Part shown: piece after piece, positions 35,721-44,797 of the stretch
Layout of the letters: each line of letters begins with the position of its first letter
How positions within the stretch are numbered: position 1 is the stretch's first letter
Program-made: the position numbers and the translations under genes
NCBI RefSeq assembly: GCF_027563345.1
Contig: NZ_JAMKBK010000005.1
From: Psychrobacillus psychrodurans
Lineage (GTDB): Bacteria > Bacillota > Bacilli > Bacillales_A > Planococcaceae
Strand: one strand, 5' to 3'
Length of the DNA stretch: 64,000 nucleotides
The notes under the pieces: model-generated
Database searches by the model: none
Told to the model about the DNA's origin: nothing
The model's input: the letters and a program-made list of their open reading frames with translations, nothing else

Positions 35721-35880
35721 GGCCCTAAAAAGTTTAAAATAGCCCATAGACAAATAAATAGAGCCCATAAATCTAAAAATCTCCAATAAAACTTGCACTA
35801 AAACCCTAAAATTTAATAAAATAGCCCATTTCTTATCAAATATAGCTCTTAAAATACATTTTCGCCAATGAAATAGTCTC
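35721..35880 (+). repeat. Degenerate phased array of AGCCCATAA-like cores
   Basis: Between cydS and the HAD gene, core-like words occur every 19-21 bp: GGCCCTAAA at 35721, AGCCCATAG at 35741, AGCCCATAA at 35762, a poor copy TCCAATAAA near 35782, ACCCTAAAA at 35803, AGCCCATTT at 35823, AGCTCTTAA at 35844 and CGCCAATGA near 35863. The intervals are A-rich and unrelated. The core differs from GCAAGTA, but the pitch is the same as in the two larger arrays. No gene is seen here. Confidence 0.6.
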
Positions 35881-35966
35881 TTAATACTGGATAATAATAA
35901 AGGCTATTCCGGTATAATATTCAACTTAATATGCTAAAATTATAGGAGTATGAAAGGTGGAATTTT

Positions 35967-36674
35967 ATGAGATACGATGTACTATTATTTGACTTAGATG
36001 ATACATTGCTCGATTTTGGAATGACTGAACAGAATGCACTCCGTCTTTTATTTGAAGAGTATGGACTTCCAAATGGTTTAGAAGATTATTTTACTAGTTA
36101 TAAATCGATTAGTAAGGTGTTATGGGATGACCTTGAGTATGGTCGCACATCTTTAGCGGAATTAAAGGTCGAACGTTTTAAACGATTATTTATAGAACAT
36201 TCCTTAGATATAGATCCGATATTATGCGGTCAAAAGTACATAGAAAATTTAGGAAAAGAAGTTCATATGATTGATGGAGTAGAGGAATTGTTTGCAAGTT
36301 TAACAGATTTTCGAATTGCACTCCTTACTAATGGATTTAAAGACGCCCAACATGCTAGAGTAAATGGCTCGGCATTAAAAAATCTCTTTGAAGTCATAAT
36401 TACCTCTGAAGAAACAGGATTTCAAAAACCGCAAAAAGAAATTTTTGCATATGCATTAGAACGACTTCAAATTTCCGATCCATCGCGTGTATTAATGATA
36501 GGAGATTCACTTTCATCCGACATCCAAGGTGGAAATAATTTTGGAATTGATACATGTTGGTTTAATCCAAAAAGAAAACTAAATCATACTGATATCCAAC
36601 CGACATTTGAAATTCATACCTGGGATCAGTTATCAAAAATCGTAAACAAGCAAATTACAGAAGTAAAACAATAA
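35967..36674 (+). CDS. YjjG-family HAD pyrimidine nucleotidase
   Basis: A 235-aa haloacid dehalogenase-type phosphatase. LLFDLDDTLLDF supplies nucleophile Asp9 and acid Asp11, IALLTNGFKDAQHAR is motif II, FQKPQKEIF holds the motif III Lys, and VLMIGDSLSSDIQGG is motif IV. It resembles B. subtilis YfnB and the YjjG noncanonical pyrimidine nucleotidases, which remove damaged dUMP/TMP-like nucleotides. It stands alone between two terminators. Confidence 0.88.
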   Translation: MRYDVLLFDLDDTLLDFGMTEQNALRLLFEEYGLPNGLEDYFTSYKSISKVLWDDLEYGRTSLAELKVERFKRLFIEHSLDIDPILCGQKYIENLGKEVHMIDGVEELFASLTDFRIALLTNGFKDAQHARVNGSALKNLFEVIITSEETGFQKPQKEIFAYALERLQISDPSRVLMIGDSLSSDIQGGNNFGIDTCWFNPKRKLNHTDIQPTFEIHTWDQLSKIVNKQITEVKQ

Positions 36675-36681
36675 TTCAGAG

Positions 36682-36704
36682 ACCTCAAAATTGAGGTTTT
36701 TTTG
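36682..36704 (+). terminator. Terminator after HAD gene
   Basis: ACCTCAA, loop AA, TTGAGGT, followed by seven T. Confidence 0.85.
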
Positions 36705-36802
36705 TTTATATCCACCTTTAGAAACTATCCAGTTTTTCAAAAAAAGGATAAATGATGTTAAATAGCACACGATAAAACAAAACAAGAGAGGAGGAAATGT
36801 AA

Positions 36803-37129
36803 ATGAGTAAACGTTGGTTAAATGTAATGACAGCGATTTTAATGACTGTTGGGTTGATGGGTTTGACGTCAATGGAGGCAAAGGCAGACATGCCAACAGA
36901 TGTAAAATTAACGTCGGAGCAGCAAGAAGAGATGAAGGTGTTACAACAAGAAGCTCTTAAGCAAAAGAAAGAAATTATCAACAAATACGTTGAGTACGGC
37001 GTCTTTTCGAAAGAAAAAGGTCAAAAAATAATAACTCATTTAGAGCAACGTTATATAAAAATGGAACAGAATGGGTTTGTTCCAATCTTTCATGACGACT
37101 ATAAAAGACATCGAAGTAAAGAATCCTAA
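36803..37129 (+). CDS. DUF2680 secreted protein (YckD-like)
   Basis: A 108-aa protein with a signal peptide (basic start, hydrophobic stretch, AKA near residues 25-28 as a cleavage site). The DUF2680 region follows: KLTSEQQEEMKVLQQEAL, KKEIINKYVEYGVFSKEKG and the end QNGFVPIFH. B. subtilis YckD is similar throughout. Function is unknown. GAGGAGGAAA lies about 10 bp before the ATG, and a terminator follows. Confidence 0.87.
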   Translation: MSKRWLNVMTAILMTVGLMGLTSMEAKADMPTDVKLTSEQQEEMKVLQQEALKQKKEIINKYVEYGVFSKEKGQKIITHLEQRYIKMEQNGFVPIFHDDYKRHRSKES

Positions 37130-37142
37130 CCAATAAAGTATT

Positions 37143-37177
37143 AGCAACCAAAGTAATAATTTTGGTTGCTTTTTTTG
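37143..37177 (+). terminator. Terminator after yckD-like gene
   Basis: AGCAACCAAA, loop GTAATAAT, TTTGGTTGCT, then T residues. Confidence 0.92.
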
Positions 37178-37392
37178 ATTTACAACGTAAGTTAAAGTGT
37201 ATGGAATTTCACGAGAAACTCTATGCAGTAAACTAATCGTATTCCATGAGCAATAAATCGAGCTAGAAGACCCCCAAAATACATATACAGATAAAATAAC
37301 GGAAAAATATATGATTATGCGTATGAGTCAGCAGACTTGTACGCATTCTTTTTGGTATAATAAATCAATCATAACTAGAACGGAGTTTAACA

Positions 37393-38754
37393 TTGAATAC
37401 ACCAGTACAAAAAAATGATCAGTTAACAGTCCATATTGAAGATTTAACACATGACGGAGCAGGAGTTGCAAAGGTCGATGGATATCCTCTATTTATAGCT
37501 GGAGGCTTACCGAACGAAACTGTCGAAGTACATGTGCTAAAAACATTAAAAAACTATGGCTTTGCCAAATTGAAAAATATCGTGCAGCCTTCACCATTTC
37601 GTGTAGAAGCACCATGCCCAGTGTTTTATGAATGTGGGGGCTGTCAGCTTCAGCATATGACGTATGAAGGACAGCTTGAATGGAAAGAAAGTATGGTTCG
37701 CAATGTCATGAAACGCATAGGGAAGATAGATGCGCCTGTGCTTCCTGTAAAAGGCATGGACAAGCCATGGGAATATCGCAACAAATCCCAAATTCCATTT
37801 GATTTAGAAAATGGTGAGGTAATCGCAGGATTCTACCAATCGAAATCACATCGAATTGCAGATACGAATACTTGTTTAATACAAACAGATGAAGCAGATA
37901 GATTACTAAGAGCAGTAAAGGAAAATGCGTTGAAACTAGATTTAATTCCATACAATGAAGAAACGAAAAAAGGTCAGCTTCGTCACCTAGTCGTACGTAA
38001 AGGACGAGCAACTGGAGAAGTGATGGTTGTACTAGTAACGAAGCATGCGAAATTATCGAAGCAAGAGGAAATTATTCAGTTCATTCGTGAAGTAGAGCCA
38101 AATGTGAAATCGATTGTTCATAATGTGAATAGCCGAAACACAAATGTGATCTTCGGAAATGAAACAAACGTTATCTGGGGAAAAGCAGTTATTGAAGACT
38201 TAATCGGAGATGTTCGCTTTGAAATTTCGGCTCGCTCATTTTATCAAGTAAATCCAGAACAAACTGAGGTACTTTATAAGCAAGCTTTAGATTATGCTCA
38301 GCTTACAGGTGATGAAACAGTTATTGATGCTTATTGTGGTATTGGTACAATCTCTCTATTCTTAGCACAAAAAGCAAAACAAGTACTTGGTGTAGAAATT
38401 GTTCCTCAGGCTATTGAGGATGCAAAAAGAAATGCGGAGCTGAACGGTTTTACTAATACTTATTTTGAGGCTGGTCCTGCAGAGGAAGTTATACCTAAAT
38501 GGTACAAAGAAGGAAAACAAGCGGATGTCTTGGTAGTTGACCCGCCAAGAAAGGGCTGTGACGAAGCACTACTTACGACAATTATTGAGCAGCGTCCAAA
38601 GCGTGTTGTTTATGTTTCTTGTAACCCTGCCACCCTTGCTCGTGATTTGAGAATTTTAGAAGATGGCGGCTATAAAACAAAAGAGGTTCAACCAGTGGAT
38701 ATGTTCCCACAATCAACACACGTGGAGACGGTTGCGTGGCTGGAGTTGAAATGA
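37393..38754 (+). CDS. rlmCD: 23S rRNA (uracil-C5)-methyltransferase RlmCD
   Basis: The 453-aa TrmA-family enzyme makes m5U in 23S rRNA; B. subtilis YefA modifies U747 and U1939. An N-terminal TRAM domain (VHIEDLTHDGAGVAKVDGYP) precedes Fe-S cluster cysteines Cys75, Cys81, Cys84 and probably Cys161. VIDAYCGIGTISLFLA is the S-adenosylmethionine motif and VVYVSCNPATLARD places catalytic Cys near residue 410. The TTG start has GGAG 7 bp upstream. Genes of this family (rumA/rum) are known insertion sites of integrative elements, which fits the recombinase debris immediately downstream. Confidence 0.94.
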   Translation: MNTPVQKNDQLTVHIEDLTHDGAGVAKVDGYPLFIAGGLPNETVEVHVLKTLKNYGFAKLKNIVQPSPFRVEAPCPVFYECGGCQLQHMTYEGQLEWKESMVRNVMKRIGKIDAPVLPVKGMDKPWEYRNKSQIPFDLENGEVIAGFYQSKSHRIADTNTCLIQTDEADRLLRAVKENALKLDLIPYNEETKKGQLRHLVVRKGRATGEVMVVLVTKHAKLSKQEEIIQFIREVEPNVKSIVHNVNSRNTNVIFGNETNVIWGKAVIEDLIGDVRFEISARSFYQVNPEQTEVLYKQALDYAQLTGDETVIDAYCGIGTISLFLAQKAKQVLGVEIVPQAIEDAKRNAELNGFTNTYFEAGPAEEVIPKWYKEGKQADVLVVDPPRKGCDEALLTTIIEQRPKRVVYVSCNPATLARDLRILEDGGYKTKEVQPVDMFPQSTHVETVAWLELK

Positions 38755-38761
38755 AGAATGA

Positions 38762-38807
38762 AACCCTTGGAAATGGCTTGTTGACGCCATTTCCAAGGGT
38801 TATTTTT
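38762..38807 (+). terminator. Terminator after rlmCD
   Basis: AACCCTTGGAAATGGC, an 8-base loop, GCCATTTCCAAGGGTT, then ATTTTT. It marks the last clearly core position before the accessory island. Confidence 0.93.
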
Positions 38808-39037
38808 ATGTAAAGAACCGAAATTGAGTCGGAGTTTTAGGTGTGTTTTTAAGGGATATTGGCTTTGTGAGTGATGGAGAAGTAGAGAAAGGAGGTGCTG
38901 TTTTGCGGACTAAGTTTAATTGTTTGGCAAAAGGGAGAACAATTTAGCAATACATCTTAATTCAACCATAATGTATTTTTTTTACCATATTTAAATCCTT
39001 AAAAACAAAAACAGGGAACGCTAAATAGTTCACAAAT

Positions 39038-39547
39038 TTGCGTAAAGTTTTGTTTGCCATTCAATACTATTGTGAAGAGCACGGTTTGAATGCATATTCA
39101 CGCACTCCAGAATCAAATCCTTTTGCAGGCAAAATAATTTGCGGAACATGCAATCAAGCCTTTACAAGAAGAGGGTGGAAGACACGCGATGTATACCGAA
39201 AAGTATGGCAGTGCCAAGAACGCTACCGAGCGAAAGGTGTGCAAGGCTGTACGAATCGACATGCGGATGAAACGATTCTTGAGAAAGTGTTTATGATGGC
39301 TTGGAATACTCTTATTGAGAACCGAGATGAGATAAGGGCACGATGGGAGACACATGCTGAATTTGGTAATACGCTTGAGCAATACAGAGCAGTTCAGTTC
39401 GAAGACATAACAGAAAACGCAAAACACATTACAGATTTTGAAATAGATTTTATGTTAAAGGCACTAGATCACATCACCGTTTCTGAAAGTGGGAAACTGG
39501 TCGTTACCTTCATGGATGGAACGAAGATGGAACTTGGCGGTGAATGA
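39038..39547 (+). pseudogene. Large serine recombinase, C-terminal fragment
   Basis: The 169-aa frame matches only the rear part of a large serine recombinase: the zinc beta-ribbon (IICGTCNQAFTRRGWKT, then WQC and GC about 25 and 35 residues later) and the following coiled-coil and end. The catalytic resolvase domain with its active serine and most of the recombinase domain are missing, and in-frame stops lie just upstream (TAG before the first codon shown). This is the wreck of an integrase from a mobile element inserted behind rlmCD. It should be inactive, though a free zinc-ribbon/coiled-coil fragment could in principle be made. Confidence 0.85.
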
Positions 39548-39587
39548 AATTAACTAGCATGGTGGCTGATTTGGATGAGAGTCCAGG

Positions 39588-39958
39588 TCAGTCATTTTTA
39601 TCTTCTTTATTTTCCTCATAATTATGAACCACCCAAGCATGACCGTCCTCGCTGATCATGATGCTGTCTTTATCATGATTAATATTCATCATTTTCGGCA
39701 AATTCAAATAAACCAAACAGTTTTTGATTATCTCATTATATTGCTGATTAAGATTATTCCAAGTAGCTGTCAGTTGTTCGATTTGCTCACTCTTAATATC
39801 TAATTCTCCGACCAAACTCCGTATGATAGTTACATCTTGCTTTATCAGGCAACCAATATAAATGCCGTATTGTTCAGTAAGTTCACGTTTTTTTGTAAAT
39901 CCCTCAAAGTAATCTCCTGATATGATTTTCTTGAGAAAAAGTCTATTAGATTATTCAT
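39588..39958 (-). pseudogene. Small gene of unknown function, single-base frameshift
   Basis: Read on the minus strand, ATG at 39958 follows a good GGAGGG ribosome site and gives MNNLIDFF, but the frame then runs to an early stop. Adding one base to the T5 run (A5 at 39936-39940 on the + strand) yields a continuous 123-aa protein: MNNLIDFFLKKIISGDYFEG, continuing through KKRELTEQYGIYIGCLIKQD and ending YEENKEDKND. The restored frame has no other stops. I do not recognise the family; the middle looks like a coiled coil (LDIKSEQIEQLTATWNNLNQ). It is either a recent pseudogene, a sequencing slip or a slippage-regulated gene. Confidence 0.7.
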
Positions 39959-40110
39959 AGTAAACCCTCCATTCTATTTCTAATAACACTATACATTGCT
40001 CTATAATAATTTGTTACGGAACTTATTTGTACAAATGTGTGTACAAATATGTGTACAAGTATATTTACATGCAATACATTTTTATATATATTTGAGTAGA
40101 GGTGAATGGC

Positions 40111-40515
40111 ATGAAAATTAATATTAATGATCTAGTATCATTTGAAAAAGTCATCAGTGAAACTAAGGATGTTTTTGAAACAGTTGATGAAATTGGGAAA
40201 GTGATAATCTTAAAAGATAACAAACCTGCCTATATTCTATTAAAATATGAAGAAAATGCGGAAATCGAAGCTACTTCTCCTGCAGCCAAAGCTGAGTATA
40301 CGTTACAGGAGGCGATGAAGATAGTATTGTCCGAAGTGGAAAATCGGACACTCCATGCTTCTGAATTAGCAGATATTATTTATGATAGAAAACTTTATGT
40401 ACAGAAAAATGGTGAAAAAGCGAAGTACAACCAGGTTAGAGCTCGGTGCAGTCATTATCCAGAGATGTTTGAAGCATTGCCGGGAAACTATATAAAACTA
40501 AGAGAGGGTGTATAG
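40111..40515 (+). CDS. Phd/YefM-like N-terminus with winged-helix (HARE-like) C-terminus
   Basis: A 134-aa cytoplasmic protein. Residues 1-45 (ININDLVSFEKVISETKDVF, then VIILKDNKPAYILLKYEE) look like the antitoxin-type DNA-binding fold of Phd/YefM proteins. Residues 60-132 (TLQEAMKIVLSEVENRTLHA, SELADIIYDRKLY, ARCSHYPEMFEALPGNYIKL) resemble HARE-type winged helices found with restriction enzymes. ATG 40111 has AGAGGTG 6 bp upstream. It leads a likely three-gene cassette, 3 bp before the next gene. A transcriptional autoregulator or antitoxin-like partner is my inference. Confidence 0.6.
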   Translation: MKININDLVSFEKVISETKDVFETVDEIGKVIILKDNKPAYILLKYEENAEIEATSPAAKAEYTLQEAMKIVLSEVENRTLHASELADIIYDRKLYVQKNGEKAKYNQVRARCSHYPEMFEALPGNYIKLREGV

Positions 40516-40518
40516 TAA

Positions 40519-40728
40519 ATGGCTACATATAAAGAGATACAAGATTATATAAAAGAGAATTTTGGTTACACAGCTAAGACATGTTGGATAGCTCATACAA
40601 AAGAAATATGCGGTCTGTCACCGAAAGTTGCTAATAATAGAAACAATGTTAATGAGAGGGTATTTCCATGTCCGGAAAAAAAGCAAGAAGATATAAAAAA
40701 AGCATTTCGTTACTTCGGAATGATCTAG
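40519..40728 (+). CDS. Small conserved protein, function unknown
   Basis: A 69-aa protein that begins MATYKEIQDYIKENFGYTAK and ends FPCPEKKQEDIKKAFRYFGM plus Ile. The pattern TCWIAHTKEICGLSPKVANN with a CP...FGMI end looks like a conserved small family I have seen in bacterial accessory loci, but I cannot name it. It starts 3 bp after the upstream HTH-like gene and about 85 bp before the DUF262 gene, so it probably belongs to the same cassette. It contains no signal peptide or membrane segment. Confidence 0.65.
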   Translation: MATYKEIQDYIKENFGYTAKTCWIAHTKEICGLSPKVANNRNNVNERVFPCPEKKQEDIKKAFRYFGMI

Positions 40729-40813
40729 TTGTATGATCAATTGCATGGTGGAATGATTAAAATGAACTAGTAAACATTTTAAAGTCAAATTCATAAAAAT
40801 AGGAGATATAGTT

Positions 40814-43363
40814 ATGAGTAATTTACAATCACTTTCTGAGTTGTATCAAAATAAATTGTTTCGCATTCCAGATTATCAAAGAGGATACGCTTGGAAGCAA
40901 GGTCAACTTGTGGACTTTTGGGACGATGTAATGAATTTGCAAGAAGGTAGATATCACTATACGGGGTTACTTTCTCTGAAAGCTGTTCCAAAGGCAGAAA
41001 CGAAAGGCTGGGGAAATGATAAGTGGTTACTTGATTCAGGTTATAAAGCCTATCATGTTGTGGATGGTCAGCAGCGCCTTACTACCTTTTCTATCCTTGT
41101 CAACGAGATAGTATCCTTCGTGAAAAATCTAGAATGTAATGTTGATAAAAGTGAAGATGAGATTGTTCTTTGTTATCAAACTTTAAAATCAATACGTTCA
41201 AAATATATATCACAGAAACGTCCTCCTCAAAACTTTATTACTACATATTTATTTGGATACGAGACAGACAATCCTAGTGCTGAATACCTTGTGTATAGGG
41301 TGTATGAGGAACTCCATAGCGGAGCGGTTAATGAGACTTACTATACGCAAAACTTGAAATACGCAAAGAAATTCTTTATTGATTGTTTGAAAAAACTATA
41401 TGCATCAGAAGGTATGGATGGAATTGAAGCTTTATTTCGTAAAATCACCCTGCAATTGATGTTTAATATTCATGAAATTGAAGATGATTACGATGTTTTC
41501 GTTGCTTTTGAAACAATGAATAACCGTGGTAAAAAACTAACGAACCTTGAATTACTTAAGAATCGACTTATATATTTGACTACGCTATATGATGATTCTC
41601 AATTGGATGTGATGGATAAAGCAGAAATGAGAAAACAAATAAACGATGCTTGGAAAGAAGTTTATTATCAGCTTGGCCGAAATCAACATTCTCCACTTTC
41701 TGATGATGAATTTTTAAGAGCTCATTGGATTATGTATTTTAATTATTCACGTAAAAAAGGCGATGACTACATAAAATTCTTACTGAATAAATTTTCCGCA
41801 AAGAATGTATTTGATAAACAGGTTGAAGCGATTGAGGAAGAAATTCCGGAAAATACAGATATAGAATTTGCCGATGAAGATGATGATCTTCCCAAACCTA
41901 CTGATGATGCGACTGTAAAGACAATAAGTAAGCTTGAACCGAAGGACATAGCAGATTATGTTAATAGTTTGAAAGATGTAGCAAAATACTGGTTTTATTC
42001 TAATTTTCCACAATTCAGTAGTTTAACTCATGAAGAAAAACTTTGGTTAGAGCGTCTTAATCGAATTGGAATTGGCTATTTTAGACCGCTCGTAACGGTA
42101 TCACTTGCTTTAGATAAAGAAGTTTCATCTAGCGAACGAGTTGATTTATTTTGCGCTATTGAACGTTTTATATTTTTATCTTTCAGAATGGCGGCTTATC
42201 AGTCTAGTTATCAAAGTAGTCATTACTATCGGAAAACGCGTGAAGTGTATATGGAGAAACTGGCTATTAATGAAGTTACAATATCTTTAAATGACACAAC
42301 TGACTGGGATATGGAATACACAATTGATAATTTTATAACTCGAATGGGTAAAAATTTTTCTAATGGTGATGGATTTTATGGTTGGCGTGACCTACGTTAC
42401 CTTCTATTTGAATATGAATATGGAAAAGCTGAAAAAACAGGAATTGAAAAGCTTGGGTGGACACCTTTTACAAAAGTAGAGAAAGACAAAGTCACGATTG
42501 AGCATATACTTCCTCAGACACCAACTAAATGGTATTGGAGGAATCAGTTCCGTCAATATTCGGATGAAGAAATAAAAATACTTTCCGGTTCACTAGGTAA
42601 TCTACTGCCATTGTCGCAAAGTGTAAATTCTGCATTGCAGAATGATAGTTTTGAAGATAAGAAAATATCAAAGACAAATGGGCGCCGTGGTTATGAAGAT
42701 GGATCGCACTCTGAAATTGAAGTGTCTCATGAAACCGGTTGGGATTCTGAGAATATCCTTAAACGTGGTTTGAAATTGCTGAAGTTCATCGAGAAACGTT
42801 GGGACGTACGTTTTAAAGATGAAGAACAAATGATAGAGCTACTTCACATTTCGTTTGTGAATGATGAGCGTGAGGATGTCCCAGAAATAGATAAGATAGA
42901 ATTTGATGAAACAACTGGCGCGACTACTGGAACTAAGGAATTATCAGAACGACATTTGCTAAGGATGGATTTTTGGACACATTTCGTTCAGTACTGTCGG
43001 GAAAACGGACGTGGTAACGATATTGCTACACGGAAGCCATCGTATGATGATTGGTATGATGTTACAGTTGGTAGTTCAAACTATCATTTGTTTTTTCAGC
43101 TTCTCAAAAAGAAAATACTGCGTATAGGGATTTATGTCTACCAACCTGAATATTTTTCAAAGCTTGAATCGAAAAAAGCTGAAATTGAAAATGCATGTGG
43201 TTATTCCCTTGAGTGGTATACTAGCCGGAAAAATAGTGTAGCAAAAAGGATTCTATATTCAGTTGAAGCAGACATACACAACACGGATTTATACATTCAA
43301 CATTTTGAATGGCTTATAGATCATTTTGATAAACTTAAAAATGGACTCGATTTCGTAGACTAA
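40814..43363 (+). CDS. DUF262/DUF1524/DUF4268 protein (GmrSD-like)
   Basis: A fused defence-type protein of 849 aa. The DUF262 domain comes first: FRIPDYQRGYAWKQ near residues 16-29 and VVDGQQRLTTFS at 82-93, the ParB/Srx-like NTPase site of GmrS. DUF1524 follows around residues 555-660: VTIEHILPQTP holds the HNH-type His near 564 and SGSLGNLLPLSQSVN is the conserved partner segment. A C-terminal DUF4268-like region covers about 715-845 (FWTHFVQYCRENGRG, SNYHLFFQLLKKK). Type IV GmrSD enzymes cut glucosylated or otherwise modified phage DNA using NTP hydrolysis. An acidic linker lies near 345-370. Confidence 0.85.
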   Translation: MSNLQSLSELYQNKLFRIPDYQRGYAWKQGQLVDFWDDVMNLQEGRYHYTGLLSLKAVPKAETKGWGNDKWLLDSGYKAYHVVDGQQRLTTFSILVNEIVSFVKNLECNVDKSEDEIVLCYQTLKSIRSKYISQKRPPQNFITTYLFGYETDNPSAEYLVYRVYEELHSGAVNETYYTQNLKYAKKFFIDCLKKLYASEGMDGIEALFRKITLQLMFNIHEIEDDYDVFVAFETMNNRGKKLTNLELLKNRLIYLTTLYDDSQLDVMDKAEMRKQINDAWKEVYYQLGRNQHSPLSDDEFLRAHWIMYFNYSRKKGDDYIKFLLNKFSAKNVFDKQVEAIEEEIPENTDIEFADEDDDLPKPTDDATVKTISKLEPKDIADYVNSLKDVAKYWFYSNFPQFSSLTHEEKLWLERLNRIGIGYFRPLVTVSLALDKEVSSSERVDLFCAIERFIFLSFRMAAYQSSYQSSHYYRKTREVYMEKLAINEVTISLNDTTDWDMEYTIDNFITRMGKNFSNGDGFYGWRDLRYLLFEYEYGKAEKTGIEKLGWTPFTKVEKDKVTIEHILPQTPTKWYWRNQFRQYSDEEIKILSGSLGNLLPLSQSVNSALQNDSFEDKKISKTNGRRGYEDGSHSEIEVSHETGWDSENILKRGLKLLKFIEKRWDVRFKDEEQMIELLHISFVNDEREDVPEIDKIEFDETTGATTGTKELSERHLLRMDFWTHFVQYCRENGRGNDIATRKPSYDDWYDVTVGSSNYHLFFQLLKKKILRIGIYVYQPEYFSKLESKKAEIENACGYSLEWYTSRKNSVAKRILYSVEADIHNTDLYIQHFEWLIDHFDKLKNGLDFVD

Positions 43364-43377
43364 TTTGCATGTGTTAG

Positions 43378-43429
43378 GTACCAGGTGCAGGTGCCCTTCG
43401 AATTCTGAATTGTTTGAGTACCTGGTAAC
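43378..43429. repeat. Hairpin repeat with AATTCTGAATTG core
   Basis: TACCAGGT near the left and ACCTGGTA at the right form an 8-bp stem around a CGAATTCTGAATTGTTTGAG interior. Copies or relatives lie at 58842-58894 and 63284-63332. It may act as a terminator for the DUF262 gene, since no other is seen. Confidence 0.55.
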
Positions 43430-43564
43430 TTTTCGTGACTCTTTCTCTTTTTTAAAATGCGTAATAGGAAATATATTTTTCAATTTAAAGAATTTTTAGT
43501 CAACCATCTCTATTATACATATGGTAAGATTTTCCCAACAACTAAATTTCAAGGAGATATTCAA

Positions 43565-44749
43565 ATGGAGAAATACGGAGAAAAAGATGGTATTTATGAA
43601 GATGAAATAACTGAAATTCTAGAAGAAAATCCTGATAAGCAAGAAGTTAAGAAACAAATTAGTGAGATGAAAGAACTATTTGAAGATGACCCAAAGCATT
43701 ATTTAGAGGAAGGAACTTGGTTTACAAAAGTATTAAATAAGGTACTTGGTGATAGTAAGAATTTAAATGCAGAATACTTTAGTAAAAAGTATGTTGGACT
43801 AGACCGAGACAATATTGCGAAAAAGCTAATTAAAACAGCTTCAAATAAAGCAGCAATTGCTGGCGGGTCTGCGGGTGCAGTTGTTACTGGTCTTGAAATT
43901 GCAATTGTTCCAAGCTTGGGTACTTCAGCCATAGCAATCGGGTCAACTATTTTAGGAGAATTTGCAACAATTACATATGTTCAACTAAAGCTAGTTTATG
44001 AGTTATCGGTTTTATATAATGCCAAACTAGATGCTGATGACCCTGAAGACTTAATAACCATATTTCTTTATACTTTAGGGATAAATAAATGGGAAGAAGC
44101 AAGTAATGCTGTTTTAAAGGTAGGTTCTCGATCATCCGGATACCTCGGAAGAAAAGCATTAAGACAATTTAAAATTACTAAGTTTCTTCAGGCTGCTGGT
44201 AAAAAGGTTGGAGGACAGCAACTTGCTAGAAAAATCACCGAAAAAGGTTTACTAAAACTCTTAGTCCCTGGAATAAATATTTTAGTTGCTGCCTCAATGA
44301 ATAAAGTGTTTACTAATAACCTTGGGAAGCAAGCTATAAAGACATTTAAAAATCGCTCACTTGCGATAGATTCGCTTTCACAATTATTACATTTCGATAG
44401 GTCATTCCAATTACTTACTGTTCCACTGATTTATTATGTTGGAATTCATGATGTAAAAAAAGCAGAAAAGGTAATTGAGATGCAAAATATTACCTATAAA
44501 TACCTCAAAACAACTGAGGAAGAGGATAAAATTATTAATGACCTTGTATTAATCGAAATAGAGGAATTTTGTGAATTATTATTAGAAATAAACAATGAAA
44601 AAGTAAGGCATCTGTTAGGTTATATTGCGGTACTTAGCTACGGTCTAAGTCAAAAAAAAGATCAAACTTCACTTAACATTGTATTAGATAGCTTAGGTGT
44701 TGATTTTTCGAATGATTACCTCAAAAGAATTAAGAAAAAGATTAGTTAG
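43565..44749 (+). CDS. EcsC-like family protein
   Basis: A 394-aa protein. ATG 43565 has AAGGAGA 7-8 bp upstream; an earlier ATG at 43457 would add an odd basic leader. The N-terminal 70 residues are charged and acidic. Two hydrophobic glycine-rich regions (IAGGSAGAVVTGLEIAIVPS around residue 97, and LLKLLVPGINILVAASMNKV around 240) resemble the two halves of EcsC-family proteins, which associate with membranes. I see no catalytic motif. It follows the DUF262 gene at 200 bp and precedes an unknown gene by about 50 bp, so the last two may form a pair. Role unknown; defence cannot be excluded. Confidence 0.6.
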   Translation: MEKYGEKDGIYEDEITEILEENPDKQEVKKQISEMKELFEDDPKHYLEEGTWFTKVLNKVLGDSKNLNAEYFSKKYVGLDRDNIAKKLIKTASNKAAIAGGSAGAVVTGLEIAIVPSLGTSAIAIGSTILGEFATITYVQLKLVYELSVLYNAKLDADDPEDLITIFLYTLGINKWEEASNAVLKVGSRSSGYLGRKALRQFKITKFLQAAGKKVGGQQLARKITEKGLLKLLVPGINILVAASMNKVFTNNLGKQAIKTFKNRSLAIDSLSQLLHFDRSFQLLTVPLIYYVGIHDVKKAEKVIEMQNITYKYLKTTEEEDKIINDLVLIEIEEFCELLLEINNEKVRHLLGYIAVLSYGLSQKKDQTSLNIVLDSLGVDFSNDYLKRIKKKIS

Positions 44750-44797
44750 TTTCTCTCTTTAATAGATAATGTTTCAGTGTAAAGGGGAAGTAGATAA

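Noticed and set aside
38842..38946. Short frame with AAAGGAGGTGC ribosome-like site before the recombinase fragment
   Set aside because: The frame after the site is only about 14 codons; it may be debris of the mobile element but cannot be supported as a gene.
41767..42013. Minus-strand frames inside the DUF262 gene
   Set aside because: They are antisense shadows of an acidic, low-complexity linker.
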